Assembly (NCBI RefSeq): GCF_009758205.1
Contig: NZ_WRXN01000001.1
Location: forward strand, 806,001 to 870,000
DNA length: 64,000 nt
Reading direction: 5' to 3'
Origin: Chitinophaga tropicalis
Lineage (GTDB): Bacteria > Bacteroidota > Bacteroidia > Chitinophagales > Chitinophagaceae
Shown: positions 42,196 to 50,438 of the stretch, piece by piece
How positions within the stretch are numbered: position 1 is the stretch's first letter
Layout: each line of letters opens with the position of its first letter
Position numbers and translations under genes: made by a program
Notes under the pieces: model-generated
Databases searched by the model: none
The model's input: only the letters and a program-made list of their open reading frames with translations
What the model was told of the DNA's origin: nothing

Positions 42196-44541
42196 ATGTT
42201 TACCAGTTACATTAAGATAGCATTACGGAACCTCAGGAGGAACCGGACCTTCTCCCTGATCAATATTGCAGGACTGGCTATAGGAATGGCTGTCAGCTTC
42301 CTGCTTATACTTTATGTGTTGTTCCAGTTCAGCTTTGACAGTTTCCATAAGAACAACAGGTCGGTTTTTGCTGTAAAAACCGGTGGCGAAGGTGGGCCTA
42401 ATCTACCTATTCCACTGGCGCCTTATTTAAAGAGAACAATACCGGAGATCCGTTATGCGGTACGTACTTCTTACCCTGCACCCCATTTGCTGCAGGCAGG
42501 AGAAAAGTCTGTGAAGCTGAATGGTATGTATACAGATCCTCAGTTCCAGCAGCTGTTCACATTCCCGGTTATTAAAGGTTCTGAGCAGGCGCTGGGCGAT
42601 GTGAACGTCATTGTATTGACAGAAAGTACGGCCCGTACGCTATTTGGAAAGACGGACGTGGTGGGGCAGATGGTGAAGCTTGACACAAAGCAGTCCCTTA
42701 TGGTGGCTGCCGTGGTAAAAGACCCGCCGGGCAATTCAACTATAACATTTTCATATTTGTTAAGCTGGAGGTTATTCGAGAAAAATGAATTGTGGGTACA
42801 GGAAAATTCCTGGGGAAACTTTGGCGTAAATACATACGTCCAGCTGGAACAGGCAGCAAATGCTGCAGCAGTAGAACGTAAAATAAGAGATGTATTGCAT
42901 GAACAGCAGGCATCCATACCTGCCAGTACTTACCTCATGCTGCATCCTATGTCTGAATGGAAGCTGTATGACAAAATAAAAGATGGAAAAGTAACAGGGG
43001 GTAAGATCGACACTGTACGTTTATTTGGATTATTAGGGCTGGGCATACTGCTGATTGCATGTGTAAACTTTATGAACCTGAGCACTGCCCAAAGTGAACA
43101 GCGGGCAAGGGAAGTTGGGGTCAGGAAAGCGATAGGCGCTAACAGGACAATGCTGATAGGGCAGTTCATGGGAGAGTCCCTGCTGCTGGTAGGTGTATCT
43201 CTGTTGCTGGCCCTGATACTGATGTGGGCCCTGTTGCCCTGGTTCAATACCCTGACGGGCAGCAGCCTGACCTTATTGCAGGCGCCTGTTGCGTTCTGGA
43301 TAGCAGTAGTAGGATTGGGACTGCTGACCGGGATCATTTCCGGCAGTTATCCGGCTTTCTTCCTGTCCTCTTTCAGACCGGTAGCGGTGCTGAAGGGCAG
43401 TATTATCCAGGTAGGAAGCACTTTCCGGCCGCGGCAGGCGTTGGTGGTATTCCAGTTTACCCTGGCAGTTGCATTGATGATAGTTACTGTGGTGATATAC
43501 CGGCAGATCCGTTTTATACAACAGCAGCCTGTTGGATATAACGTAAAAGGACTGGTAGATGTACAGTTGGAAGGAAAGGTCTACGATGAATATAGTGCTT
43601 TCAGGGAAGAGGCTATTGCCAGCGGCGCCGTTACCAACGGTACCATTGTCATGAATTCTATTTCCACTCCGTCAGGCAGTGTCTGGGGACTAAGCTGGCC
43701 CGGACAGCGGGAAGGAGAGAAGGAAATTAACTTCGGGATACTGACGGGCACAGAACATTTTGCCTCTACCTTCGGGCTTACGGTTAAAGAGGGGAGGGAT
43801 TTCCTTTCACCGGCAGATTCTTTCTCCATCATGATAAATGAAGCGGCCCTGAAAGTAATGCGGCTGAAGGAACCGGTTACAGGTCAGCAGATAGTATTGA
43901 ACGGACAGACCAGGACCATTACCGGAGTGGTAAAGAACTTTGTCTGGGAGATGTCTTACATGCCGGCCGGCCCCATGGTGTTTCCCTATAATCCTTCCTG
44001 GAGAGGGGTGATCACGTTCAGGATGAACCCGGACCTGTCTGTAAGTGAATGTATGGCCAGGCTGGAAAAGGTGTATCATTCTTTCAATGCTGATTATCCT
44101 TTCGGGTATTCATTTGTAGATGAATCTTATCAGCAGAAATATGCGTATGAGAAACTGCTGGGAAGCCTGGTGAAAATATTTGCTACGCTGGCTATTGTGA
44201 TCAGCTGCCTGGGGTTACTGGGCCTATCTGTATTTGCTACTGCCAGGAGGAAAAAGGAGGTGGGTATCAGAAAAGTGATGGGAGCGGGCGTAACGCAGGT
44301 TACCGTGTTATTGTCCGGCGAATTCCTGAAGCCGGTATTTATAGCTATTATAGTAGCTACCCCTGTAGCCTGTTATATTATGCACCGCTGGTTACAGCAC
44401 TATACCTACCGTATTTCAATAGAATGGTGGATGTGTGCAGGTGTGGCCCTGCTGGCCATACTGATAGCGTTGCTTACCGTAAGTGTGCAGTCTGTCAGAG
44501 CTGCACTGATGAATCCTGTGAAAGCGCTCAGAACAGAATAG
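42196..44541 (+). CDS. FtsX/MacB-family permease, third of three tandem copies
   Basis: A 781-residue paralogue of the two preceding permeases: start MFTSYIKIALRNLRRNRTFS, coupling motifs REVGVRKAIGA and KEVGIRKVMGA, and C-terminal NPVKALRTE. I chose ATG 42196, which has a Shine-Dalgarno-like aaaggag three bases upstream, unusual in this window; a GTG at 42151 is the upstream alternative. A small hairpin (42145-42164) lies in the 96-base spacer before the gene. The second ATPase gene follows after 43 bases. Confidence 0.92.
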   Translation: MFTSYIKIALRNLRRNRTFSLINIAGLAIGMAVSFLLILYVLFQFSFDSFHKNNRSVFAVKTGGEGGPNLPIPLAPYLKRTIPEIRYAVRTSYPAPHLLQAGEKSVKLNGMYTDPQFQQLFTFPVIKGSEQALGDVNVIVLTESTARTLFGKTDVVGQMVKLDTKQSLMVAAVVKDPPGNSTITFSYLLSWRLFEKNELWVQENSWGNFGVNTYVQLEQAANAAAVERKIRDVLHEQQASIPASTYLMLHPMSEWKLYDKIKDGKVTGGKIDTVRLFGLLGLGILLIACVNFMNLSTAQSEQRAREVGVRKAIGANRTMLIGQFMGESLLLVGVSLLLALILMWALLPWFNTLTGSSLTLLQAPVAFWIAVVGLGLLTGIISGSYPAFFLSSFRPVAVLKGSIIQVGSTFRPRQALVVFQFTLAVALMIVTVVIYRQIRFIQQQPVGYNVKGLVDVQLEGKVYDEYSAFREEAIASGAVTNGTIVMNSISTPSGSVWGLSWPGQREGEKEINFGILTGTEHFASTFGLTVKEGRDFLSPADSFSIMINEAALKVMRLKEPVTGQQIVLNGQTRTITGVVKNFVWEMSYMPAGPMVFPYNPSWRGVITFRMNPDLSVSECMARLEKVYHSFNADYPFGYSFVDESYQQKYAYEKLLGSLVKIFATLAIVISCLGLLGLSVFATARRKKEVGIRKVMGAGVTQVTVLLSGEFLKPVFIAIIVATPVACYIMHRWLQHYTYRISIEWWMCAGVALLAILIALLTVSVQSVRAALMNPVKALRTE

Positions 44542-44584
44542 GCGTATTAAATTTATTTTAGATTACCGGAAAAAAGAATCACGA

Positions 44585-45247
44585 ATGATACAGTTAAAGC
44601 ACGTTTCGAAACATTATCCTGTTGGATTTGGAAAGCATGAAATTCTGAATGACATTGACCTTACTATTTTTGAAGGGGAATTTGTTTCAATAATGGGACC
44701 TTCCGGTTCCGGTAAATCCACATTATTGCATATATTAGGGTTGTTGGAAGAGCCTTCCCGGGGAGAATACCTGTTTGAAGGAGAATCTGTGCACAAAATG
44801 AATGAGAAAAAGCGGACCCAGTTGCACAGAGGAGCCATTGGTTTTGTGTTCCAGGCTTATCACCTCATAGATGAGCTGACAGTATATGAGAATATTGAGA
44901 CACCACTTTTATACAAGAACGTACCTGCATCAGAGCGAAAGAGCCGGGTAGCGGATGTACTGGACAGGTTTAATATTGTGGCAAAGAAGGACCTGTTCCC
45001 TAACCAGTTATCGGGTGGACAGCAACAGCTGGTAGGCATTGCCAGGGCTATTGTAGCAGAGCCCAGGGTGATACTGGCGGATGAACCAACCGGAAACCTG
45101 CATTCAGACCAGGCAAAGGAGATCATGGAATTATTCAAGCTGCTGAATGAGAAAGATAAGATCACCATCATACAGGTGACGCATTCCGATGTAAATGCAG
45201 CTTACGGTCACAGGATCATACAGATCCGTGACGGTAAGATCGCATAA
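44585..45247 (+). CDS. ABC transporter ATPase, second copy
   Basis: A 220-residue MacB/LolD-type ATPase. Walker A GPSGSGKSTLLHILGLLE, Q-loop FVFQAYHLIDELTVYENIET, Walker B VILADEPTGNLHS and H-loop QVTHSDVNAAYG are present. The signature reads LSGGQQQLVGIARA, with Leu where the first copy has Arg. It may drive a different permease pairing from the first ATPase. It ends 171 bases before the TolC-like gene. Confidence 0.94.
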   Translation: MIQLKHVSKHYPVGFGKHEILNDIDLTIFEGEFVSIMGPSGSGKSTLLHILGLLEEPSRGEYLFEGESVHKMNEKKRTQLHRGAIGFVFQAYHLIDELTVYENIETPLLYKNVPASERKSRVADVLDRFNIVAKKDLFPNQLSGGQQQLVGIARAIVAEPRVILADEPTGNLHSDQAKEIMELFKLLNEKDKITIIQVTHSDVNAAYGHRIIQIRDGKIA

Positions 45248-45403
45248 TTCAGGCTGTTGTTTCCCGGTTGAGCAACGTCTTGTCCGTTATGCAGGAGCCA
45301 GAGGCCTGCTTCGTTCCGGATAACTTTACCGGGAATTGTTTGTCCGGAATAAAGTTTTATGCTCTTGATAAAGAAAAGATTTATGTTATCATCACAATTA
45401 TTA

Positions 45404-45411
45404 TATTTTTG
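45404..45411 (+). promoter_or_regulatory. Possible internal TAnnTTTG box upstream of the TolC-like gene
   Basis: TATTTTTG lies only eight bases before the chosen ATG at 45419, so a transcript from it would be nearly leaderless. An inverted repeat ttccgga...tccggaa lies at 45314-45349 in the same spacer. Confidence 0.35.
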
Positions 45412-45418
45412 GAACGTC

Positions 45419-46885
45419 ATGAAATTATCCAAAATCCCGGGATGCCTCCTGGCGCTCATCTTCCTGTTTGCGAACCCTGTGGCGGTAAACGCCCAGGATA
45501 CCTGGACACTCCAGCGTGCCGTAGATTACGCTCTGGCAAATAATATAACCATCAGGCAGCAGGAAGTGCAGAAAAGGCTGGCAGAACTTACCCTCAAACA
45601 AAGCCAACTGGCACAGGTCCCTACCGTTAATCTTGGTTTTGATGGCGGTTTGGGTTCCGGCCGTAACATTGACCCCATTTCCAACGCCTTCGTTACCCAG
45701 AGTTATTTCAATTTTGGTGCAGGTGCATCAATAGGTGCTACTCTTTTCAACTGGTTCTACCAGAGAAATACCATCTCTGCCAATAAGTACCAGTCCAATG
45801 CGCAAAGTTTCCTGCTGGATAAGGCAAGAAATGATGTGGCATTCAACATTGCCAGCGCCTTCCTGCAGATACTGCTTAATAATGAGCAGGTGCATATCAG
45901 CGAAGTGCAGGTAAAACTGACGTTGTCTCAGCTGGAGAATACAAAGAAACTGGTGATAGCTGGTTCTGTGCCGGAAAGCAACCAGGCAGATCTTGAGTCT
46001 AAACTGGCGAGCGACAGTGTGCAGCTGGTAAATGCCCAGAACCAGGTAATACTCTCCACCTTACAGATAAAAGCATTGCTGAACCTGGGATTTGATGTGC
46101 CTTTTGTACCACAGATCCCTGAGAATATAGCTTCTATACCGTTACCAAGATTATCTGAAGTTGATCCTGAAATGGTGTACAGTGCAGCGTTGAATTCAAA
46201 TCCGCTGATGAAGGCAGACGAGCAACTTATCAAGTATTCAGAGCGTTCCTATGCGGCGGCAAAAGCCCAGCTGTATCCCAGACTGACCCTTTCCGGTAAT
46301 GCCAACAGCAGCTACGCTACCACTTCCAAGAATACCTTTTATACAGGGGTCCGGACGGATACGCTGAATACACCATTTGGCGTTGCAGATGTAGATGCTA
46401 ACACCAAGTATACTGTACGCCAGGTGATTGTATCAGGTACAGGTGCATATACTAAAACCGTTCCCTTCTTTGATCAGCTTAATAATAACTTCCGTCAGTC
46501 TGTAGGTCTTTCCCTGAACATTCCCATCCTGAATGGCTGGCAGGCCCGTACCAATATGCAGAAAGCAAAAGTGAACATCCTCAATCAGCAGCTGACCAAA
46601 GAGCAGGATAACCAGAAGCTGAGACAGGATATTTACACGGCCCATGCTAATGCAGTAGCTGCTATTCAGAAATTCTCAGCATCCTCTAAAGGAGTGGAAG
46701 CTTCCCAGCGTGCTTATGATTTTGCTACCAAAAGGTTTGACCTGGGATTAATGAATACTATTGACTATATTACTACCCAAAGCAACCTGTTTAAGGCGCA
46801 GATCGATAAGGTTTCCGCTCAGTACGATTATATTTTTAAAATGAAACTACTGGAGTTTTACAGAGATCAGAAGATCACCCTGTAG
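45419..46885 (+). CDS. TolC-family outer membrane efflux protein
   Basis: A 488-residue outer-membrane protein with a signal peptide (LLALIFLFANPVAVNAQ) and two OEP repeats: AVDYALANNITIRQQEVQKR begins the first alpha-barrel half, and the second starts near residue 255 (VYSAALNSNPLMKADEQLI). It provides the channel for the adaptor-ABC complex. I chose ATG 45419 directly before the signal peptide; an in-frame ATG at 45359 would add 20 residues in front of it. The second adaptor gene follows after 29 bases. Confidence 0.92.
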   Translation: MKLSKIPGCLLALIFLFANPVAVNAQDTWTLQRAVDYALANNITIRQQEVQKRLAELTLKQSQLAQVPTVNLGFDGGLGSGRNIDPISNAFVTQSYFNFGAGASIGATLFNWFYQRNTISANKYQSNAQSFLLDKARNDVAFNIASAFLQILLNNEQVHISEVQVKLTLSQLENTKKLVIAGSVPESNQADLESKLASDSVQLVNAQNQVILSTLQIKALLNLGFDVPFVPQIPENIASIPLPRLSEVDPEMVYSAALNSNPLMKADEQLIKYSERSYAAAKAQLYPRLTLSGNANSSYATTSKNTFYTGVRTDTLNTPFGVADVDANTKYTVRQVIVSGTGAYTKTVPFFDQLNNNFRQSVGLSLNIPILNGWQARTNMQKAKVNILNQQLTKEQDNQKLRQDIYTAHANAVAAIQKFSASSKGVEASQRAYDFATKRFDLGLMNTIDYITTQSNLFKAQIDKVSAQYDYIFKMKLLEFYRDQKITL

Positions 46886-46914
46886 TCTCCCTTCCTTTTG
46901 AAATAAGCCGGTTT

Positions 46915-48267
46915 ATGAAGAAAAAGACACTTTTCTGGATTATTGGTAGCATTGTTTTACTTGTCATTATCATCGCCCTCTCAAGAGCAGGAAAAGATGA
47001 TAGCATTAAAGTTGCGGTAGATAAAGTCGAGGAGAAGAACATCATTGAGGTAGTATCCGCCAGCGGCAAGATATACCCCGAAACAGAAGTAAAGGTTAGT
47101 TCTGACGTATCCGGTGAGATAGTGGAACTGCCTGTATTGGAAGGAGATTCTGTAAAAAAAGGACAGGTACTGACAAGGATCTATGCTGACGTTTATGGCT
47201 CCGTAAGGGATAAAGCCACAGCCTCTCTCAGCCAGGCGCAGGCACAACTGGCCAACACTGCCGCTTCGCTGAACGCATTCAAGGCAAAACTGGAACAGAA
47301 TAAAGCAGCCTATGACCGTAACAAAGAACTCTATGCCCAGAAAGTGGTGTCCAGGAGTGAATTTGAAACGGCAGAAGGCAGTTACAGGGCAGCCCTGGCA
47401 GATTATAACGCTGCCCAGGAGCAGGTGAACAGCTACAGATTTGCCGTGCAGAGCGCTGCCGCAGGTCTGACCGAAGCTAACACCAACCTGAAAAGAACTA
47501 CTATCGTTGCACCTATGGACGGCATCGTTTCCCTGCTGCCGGTAAAGAAAGGTGAACGTGTGGTTGGTACCGGTCAGATGAGCGGTACAGAGATCATGCG
47601 CATAGCTGATCTGAACATAATGGAAGTACAGGTGGATGTGGGAGAGAACGATATTCCCAGGGTAAAATACAATGATACCGCTATCGTAGAAGTTGATGCT
47701 TACAACAACCGTAAATTCAAAGGTATTGTAACGCAGATAGCCAGTTCCAGCAAAGGCGCCGCCACAACAACATCTACCACCTCTTCTTCAGCAGAGCAGG
47801 TAACAAGTTATATTGTACATATCAGGATATTACCTGAAAGCTATAAAGACCTGATAGATCCCGTTAACCTGAAGAATTTTCCTTTCCGTCCGGGTATGAG
47901 TGCCAGTGTGGATATACAGACCCGTCGTAAGAACAATGTTCTGGCAGTGCCTATCAATGCAGTAACGACCAGGGATGTTGTTGATTCTACCAAAGCGGCA
48001 AGTGGTAAAAAAGATGAAGCAGATGCCAAAGAAGCTTCCCGTACATCTAAAGAAGTGGTGTTTGTGCTGAATAAAGATAATACGGTAAAACAGGTGGAAG
48101 TAACCACCGGTTTGCAGGATGAGAGTAATATCGAGATACTTTCCGGTCTGAAACCGGGAGAGCAGATAATCAGTGCTCCTTATTCTGCAGTATCAAAACA
48201 ATTGGAAAACAACAAGAAAGTAAAGGTGGTTGCCAAGAAAGAACTGTTTGAAGGCACCGCTAAATAA
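46915..48267 (+). CDS. Periplasmic adaptor subunit (MacA-like), second copy
   Basis: A 450-residue membrane fusion protein with an N-terminal anchor (TLFWIIGSIVLLVIIIALSR), the lipoyl half VVSASGKIYPETEVKVSSDV, an alpha-hairpin (about residues 95-190), the second lipoyl half TIVAPMDGIVSLLPVKKGER and a beta-barrel. A Lys/Glu/Ala-rich insertion (around residues 345-385) is unusual. The last gene of the exporter operon; a terminator follows. It has little resemblance to the first adaptor in its hairpin length, so the two may serve different permeases. Confidence 0.92.
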   Translation: MKKKTLFWIIGSIVLLVIIIALSRAGKDDSIKVAVDKVEEKNIIEVVSASGKIYPETEVKVSSDVSGEIVELPVLEGDSVKKGQVLTRIYADVYGSVRDKATASLSQAQAQLANTAASLNAFKAKLEQNKAAYDRNKELYAQKVVSRSEFETAEGSYRAALADYNAAQEQVNSYRFAVQSAAAGLTEANTNLKRTTIVAPMDGIVSLLPVKKGERVVGTGQMSGTEIMRIADLNIMEVQVDVGENDIPRVKYNDTAIVEVDAYNNRKFKGIVTQIASSSKGAATTTSTTSSSAEQVTSYIVHIRILPESYKDLIDPVNLKNFPFRPGMSASVDIQTRRKNNVLAVPINAVTTRDVVDSTKAASGKKDEADAKEASRTSKEVVFVLNKDNTVKQVEVTTGLQDESNIEILSGLKPGEQIISAPYSAVSKQLENNKKVKVVAKKELFEGTAK

Positions 48268-48285
48268 TATTTAAGCATCTGTTTT

Positions 48286-48321
48286 TAAAGGCGCTTTTGT
48301 CATTGACAAAAGCGCTTTTTT
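48286..48321 (+). terminator. Terminator of the exporter operon, gcttttgtc variant of the family
   Basis: gcgcttttgtc and gacaaaagcgc pair around att, followed by a run of T. It differs from the other family members by one complementary base-pair change (gcc to gtc), so the stem is kept. Confidence 0.87.
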
Positions 48322-48349
48322 GTTGGCTTAAGGCTCTGTCCTAAAAAAC

Positions 48350-48369
48350 TTAACATTGCCCAGTGTTAA
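48350..48369. promoter_or_regulatory. Inverted repeat upstream of the histone-like gene
   Basis: ttaacatt-gccc-agtgttaa is a dyad with seven of eight positions paired, about 50 bases before the ATG at 48418. It may be an operator. Confidence 0.35.
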
Positions 48370-48417
48370 TTTAAGATTAAATTTATGTTACCACATTAAA
48401 CCAATTTAGAATAAGTT

Positions 48418-48675
48418 ATGTCAAGTACGAAAGCCACTAAGCCAGCCAAGCCGGACAATAAAGAAGCCCGCCATACCATTGAAAAGAAACTGGACCTTCT
48501 CCTGGTTGATCTGAAAAAGGAACTTGGGGATACTAAATTTAAGAACAGGATCAGAAAAGCTGCTAAACTGCTTAGCAAAGGGCTGGACAAAAAGAAGAAG
48601 TCAGTTGTGAAGAAGAAGGCAACAAAGAAAGCCAAGCCAGCCGCAGCTGAAAAGACCGCTTCCGTAACAGAGTAA
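48418..48675 (+). CDS. Histone H1-like basic protein
   Basis: An 85-residue protein very rich in Lys and Ala with a short helical core (IEKKLDLLLVDLKKELGDTK) and a Lys/Ala/Pro tail (KKKKSVVKKKATKKAKPAAA). The composition and order resemble the histone H1-like Hc1 proteins of bacteria, which bind DNA without sequence specificity. No catalytic motif is present. The gene stands between an inverted repeat and an 18-bp palindrome. A function in nucleoid structure is inference. Confidence 0.65.
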   Translation: MSSTKATKPAKPDNKEARHTIEKKLDLLLVDLKKELGDTKFKNRIRKAAKLLSKGLDKKKKSVVKKKATKKAKPAAAEKTASVTE

Positions 48676-48695
48676 GCTTTTTTCATAGTAATAAT

Positions 48696-48738
48696 CACGG
48701 CCCATATATAACAGTACACTTGTTATATATGGGCCGTG
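48696..48738. terminator. Perfect 18-bp palindrome between the histone-like and chaperone genes
   Basis: cacggcccatatataaca and tgttatatatgggccgtg pair perfectly around gtacact. No T-run follows on either side, but the convergent arrangement makes a shared bidirectional terminator likely. Confidence 0.6.
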
Positions 48739-48779
48739 TGTATTTGGTGAAAAAGAACAGCCTGTGCTGAATTTGAACC

Positions 48780-49289
48780 TTATTTCGCGCCTTTTTTTGT
48801 TTTTTTCTTCCCGGATTGTTCTTGTTTTGCTTTTGCTTGCTCCTTCTTCCTGGCTATCAGATCTTTTAGATCAATAGACGGAAACAGAATTCTGCCTAAG
48901 GGAAAATGTCCTGTTATGCCAGCCAGAAAGGTCCTCATATAACTAATGGTCATAACAACACCTGAGTTTACTACAAGTGTTTCCATTTCTTCTTTGCTGT
49001 CAAGGATCTGGTTTTCAGTAATTGAAAACATACCCATGCATTCCACTTTGAGAGAATACCCAGGCAAAGGCTCCGAAACTCCCCGGTTAACATCACATTT
49101 TACAAAGATCTGTATTAATGCAGGATCGCTTGTTTTAATTGCAAAGTCTAAGTCGTAATTGTATTCTTTAAATAATTCAGGAATAGATATTTCTTTTTCA
49201 GGATGATTGAAATCGTAATGAAAATCCAATACGACAAATTCTTTCAATTCAAGCGGGGATGGCTTTACTTTCATCTTGATATTCTTCAT
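48780..49289 (-). CDS. SecB-like chaperone of a toxin-antitoxin-chaperone module
   Basis: A 169-residue protein with the SecB fold pattern: IQIFVKCDVNRG near residue 60, KVECMGMFSIT near residue 82 (compare SecB CEVQQGGIFSI), and SYMRTFLAGITGHFPLGRIL near residue 115 (compare [20 protein letters not shown]). The last 25 residues form a Lys/Gln-rich basic tail. It overlaps the HTH antitoxin gene by 41 bases and is the third gene of a minus-strand operon. In Mycobacterium tuberculosis the order toxin Rv1955, antitoxin Rv1956, SecB-like chaperone Rv1957 is the same. Likely job: fold and protect the antitoxin. Canonical SecB for export is a possible alternative, but the context argues against it. 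Confidence 0.82.
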   Translation of the reverse strand: MKNIKMKVKPSPLELKEFVVLDFHYDFNHPEKEISIPELFKEYNYDLDFAIKTSDPALIQIFVKCDVNRGVSEPLPGYSLKVECMGMFSITENQILDSKEEMETLVVNSGVVMTISYMRTFLAGITGHFPLGRILFPSIDLKDLIARKKEQAKAKQEQSGKKKTKKGAK

Positions 49290-49737
49290 TATTTATTGGA
49301 CACAGAATAGCTGACTTGTTGTATATTTCAGCAGAGATTGCCGGAGTATTTTTTAATACCATCCTTACACGCTCAGAGCGGGCTTTTTTCATAGTATTAA
49401 GTAATTCATCTTCCTTGAATTCTTCCAGGATACTTTCATTCGTAGAGACCGAAATCTGAAAATCGAAATTCATAGCTTTACTCATCCTGACTAATATTTC
49501 CAGATTGGGAATTTTGTCGCCACGGAAGAGTTGAGTTATGTAGCTTGGGGAAGTATTGATCCGTTTAGCTAATTCTTTTCGGGATATTTTCCTGATATCC
49601 TGGCATTTTTCAACTATAGACAGAAATTTGAAAGCAAGCATTTGCGTGTCAAGCTCTATCTTTTCTTTATGGGTAGCTGGAGTTAAGATCTCTTCCCATG
49701 GATTATTCTTCCGGGCGCTCTTTGATTTCGTAGTCAT
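49249..49737 (-). CDS. HigA-like HTH antitoxin with extended C-terminal region
   Basis: A 162-residue XRE-type protein. A 50-residue N-terminal extension precedes the HTH (ISRKELAKRINTSPSYITQL, then KIPNLEILVRMSKAMNF) at residues about 50-95. The remaining 65 residues include a charged helix and a hydrophobic patch (AEIYNKSAILCPI), unusually long for a HigA antitoxin. In TAC systems the C-terminal extension is the chaperone-addiction region that makes the antitoxin depend on its SecB-like chaperone. It overlaps the toxin gene by 35 bases and the chaperone gene by 41 bases. The palindrome at 50124-50141 is its likely operator. Confidence 0.82.
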   Translation of the reverse strand: MTTKSKSARKNNPWEEILTPATHKEKIELDTQMLAFKFLSIVEKCQDIRKISRKELAKRINTSPSYITQLFRGDKIPNLEILVRMSKAMNFDFQISVSTNESILEEFKEDELLNTMKKARSERVRMVLKNTPAISAEIYNKSAILCPINNEEYQDESKAIPA

Positions 49738-50065
49738 AGTTGGAAACTTTTTTTATGAGAGTCTTTTCTGTATTCCCGTTCTTTTGAGATTTCTTTTTCT
49801 TCAACAACTCACTAACTATAATATAATATGTACCCAAAGGTCCTTTTTGCTCTTTGCAATACAGTCTGATGTTTTGACCCTTTTTGAACATCTTCATGGC
49901 TGTAACATCCTTACATCCGGAATCAATATCTTCTTTGTCATACAGCTCTGTATTCCGAATGCCCTCTATTAATAGATTAACTATTTGCCGAAACTTTTTT
50001 ATACGAGCAGGATCTTCTTTAAGAAACCTCAAAATCTCTTTTTCATTTTCGGCATCTATGCACAC
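49703..50065 (-). CDS. RelE/HigB-like toxin of the TAC module
   Basis: A 120-residue basic protein. EKEILRFLKEDPARIKKFRQ begins the helical part and KGQNIRLYCKEQKG with GTYYIIVSELLKKKK gives the beta-strand core typical of RelE/HigB mRNA interferases. The match is by pattern, not by a clear catalytic signature. It is the first gene of a three-gene operon, toxin-antitoxin-chaperone, overlapping the antitoxin gene by 35 bases. The GTG start follows a strong ggagg three bases upstream, rare in this genome. Likely action: cleavage of mRNA at the ribosome, released when antitoxin is lost. Confidence 0.72.
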   Translation of the reverse strand: MCIDAENEKEILRFLKEDPARIKKFRQIVNLLIEGIRNTELYDKEDIDSGCKDVTAMKMFKKGQNIRLYCKEQKGPLGTYYIIVSELLKKKKSQKNGNTEKTLIKKVSNYDYEIKERPEE

Positions 50066-50123
50066 TTGCCTCCGGCTTGTGTCAGATCTTTCTATTTATA
50101 TATGCAATTCTCTTAACCACTAA

Positions 50124-50141
50124 ATTAAGCTATAGGTTAAT
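50124..50141. promoter_or_regulatory. Operator-like palindrome upstream of the TAC operon
   Basis: attaagctataggttaat equals its own reverse complement at 16 of 18 positions, centred on ctatag. It lies about 60 bases before the toxin start, as expected of an operator used by an HTH antitoxin for autoregulation. Confidence 0.55.
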
Positions 50142-50411
50142 TAATGTCAATTTTATTTTTGGTTGGAATATCTGGAATGGTCATCTTTAATTGAAAAAGT
50201 ATAGAGAAGAGAGTGTATTTCTCTGTGATGATTGACCCAAAAGAAGTGATATTTAATTTATTGCAATATTTAGGCGTGTTGCTTTTGAAGTTATATATAA
50301 ATATTTTAAGGATTATATGAAAGCAACTCTTTTGGACTACGTGAATGATAGTACGCATAACTATCCGGAGTACTGACTTAACGGTATGATAACATTAGCA
50401 AGTAAAATTCC

Positions 50412-50419
50412 TTACTTTG
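50412..50419 (+). promoter_or_regulatory. -7-like box for gpsA
   Basis: TTACTTTG, one mismatch to TAnnTTTG, lies about 20 bases before the GTG start of gpsA. Confidence 0.4.
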
Positions 50420-50438
50420 CGGAAAAAAGAGCAGATAC

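Larger units (their letters stand above)
50066..50438. other. A+T-rich non-coding region between the TAC operon and gpsA
   Basis: 373 bases with no supported gene. It holds the operator-like palindrome at 50124-50141 and a weak gpsA promoter near 50412. A 73-codon minus-strand frame (50137-50358) has no recognisable features and is not called. A+T content is visibly higher than in flanking genes. Confidence 0.5.

Noticed and set aside
48396..48719. 107-codon minus-strand frame opposite the histone-like gene
   Set aside because: The Phe/Leu/Ser-rich product is the antisense image of a Lys/Ala-rich protein.
50137..50358. 73-codon minus-strand frame next to the TAC operon
   Set aside because: A+T-rich, no motif, overlaps the operator-like palindrome region; probably chance.
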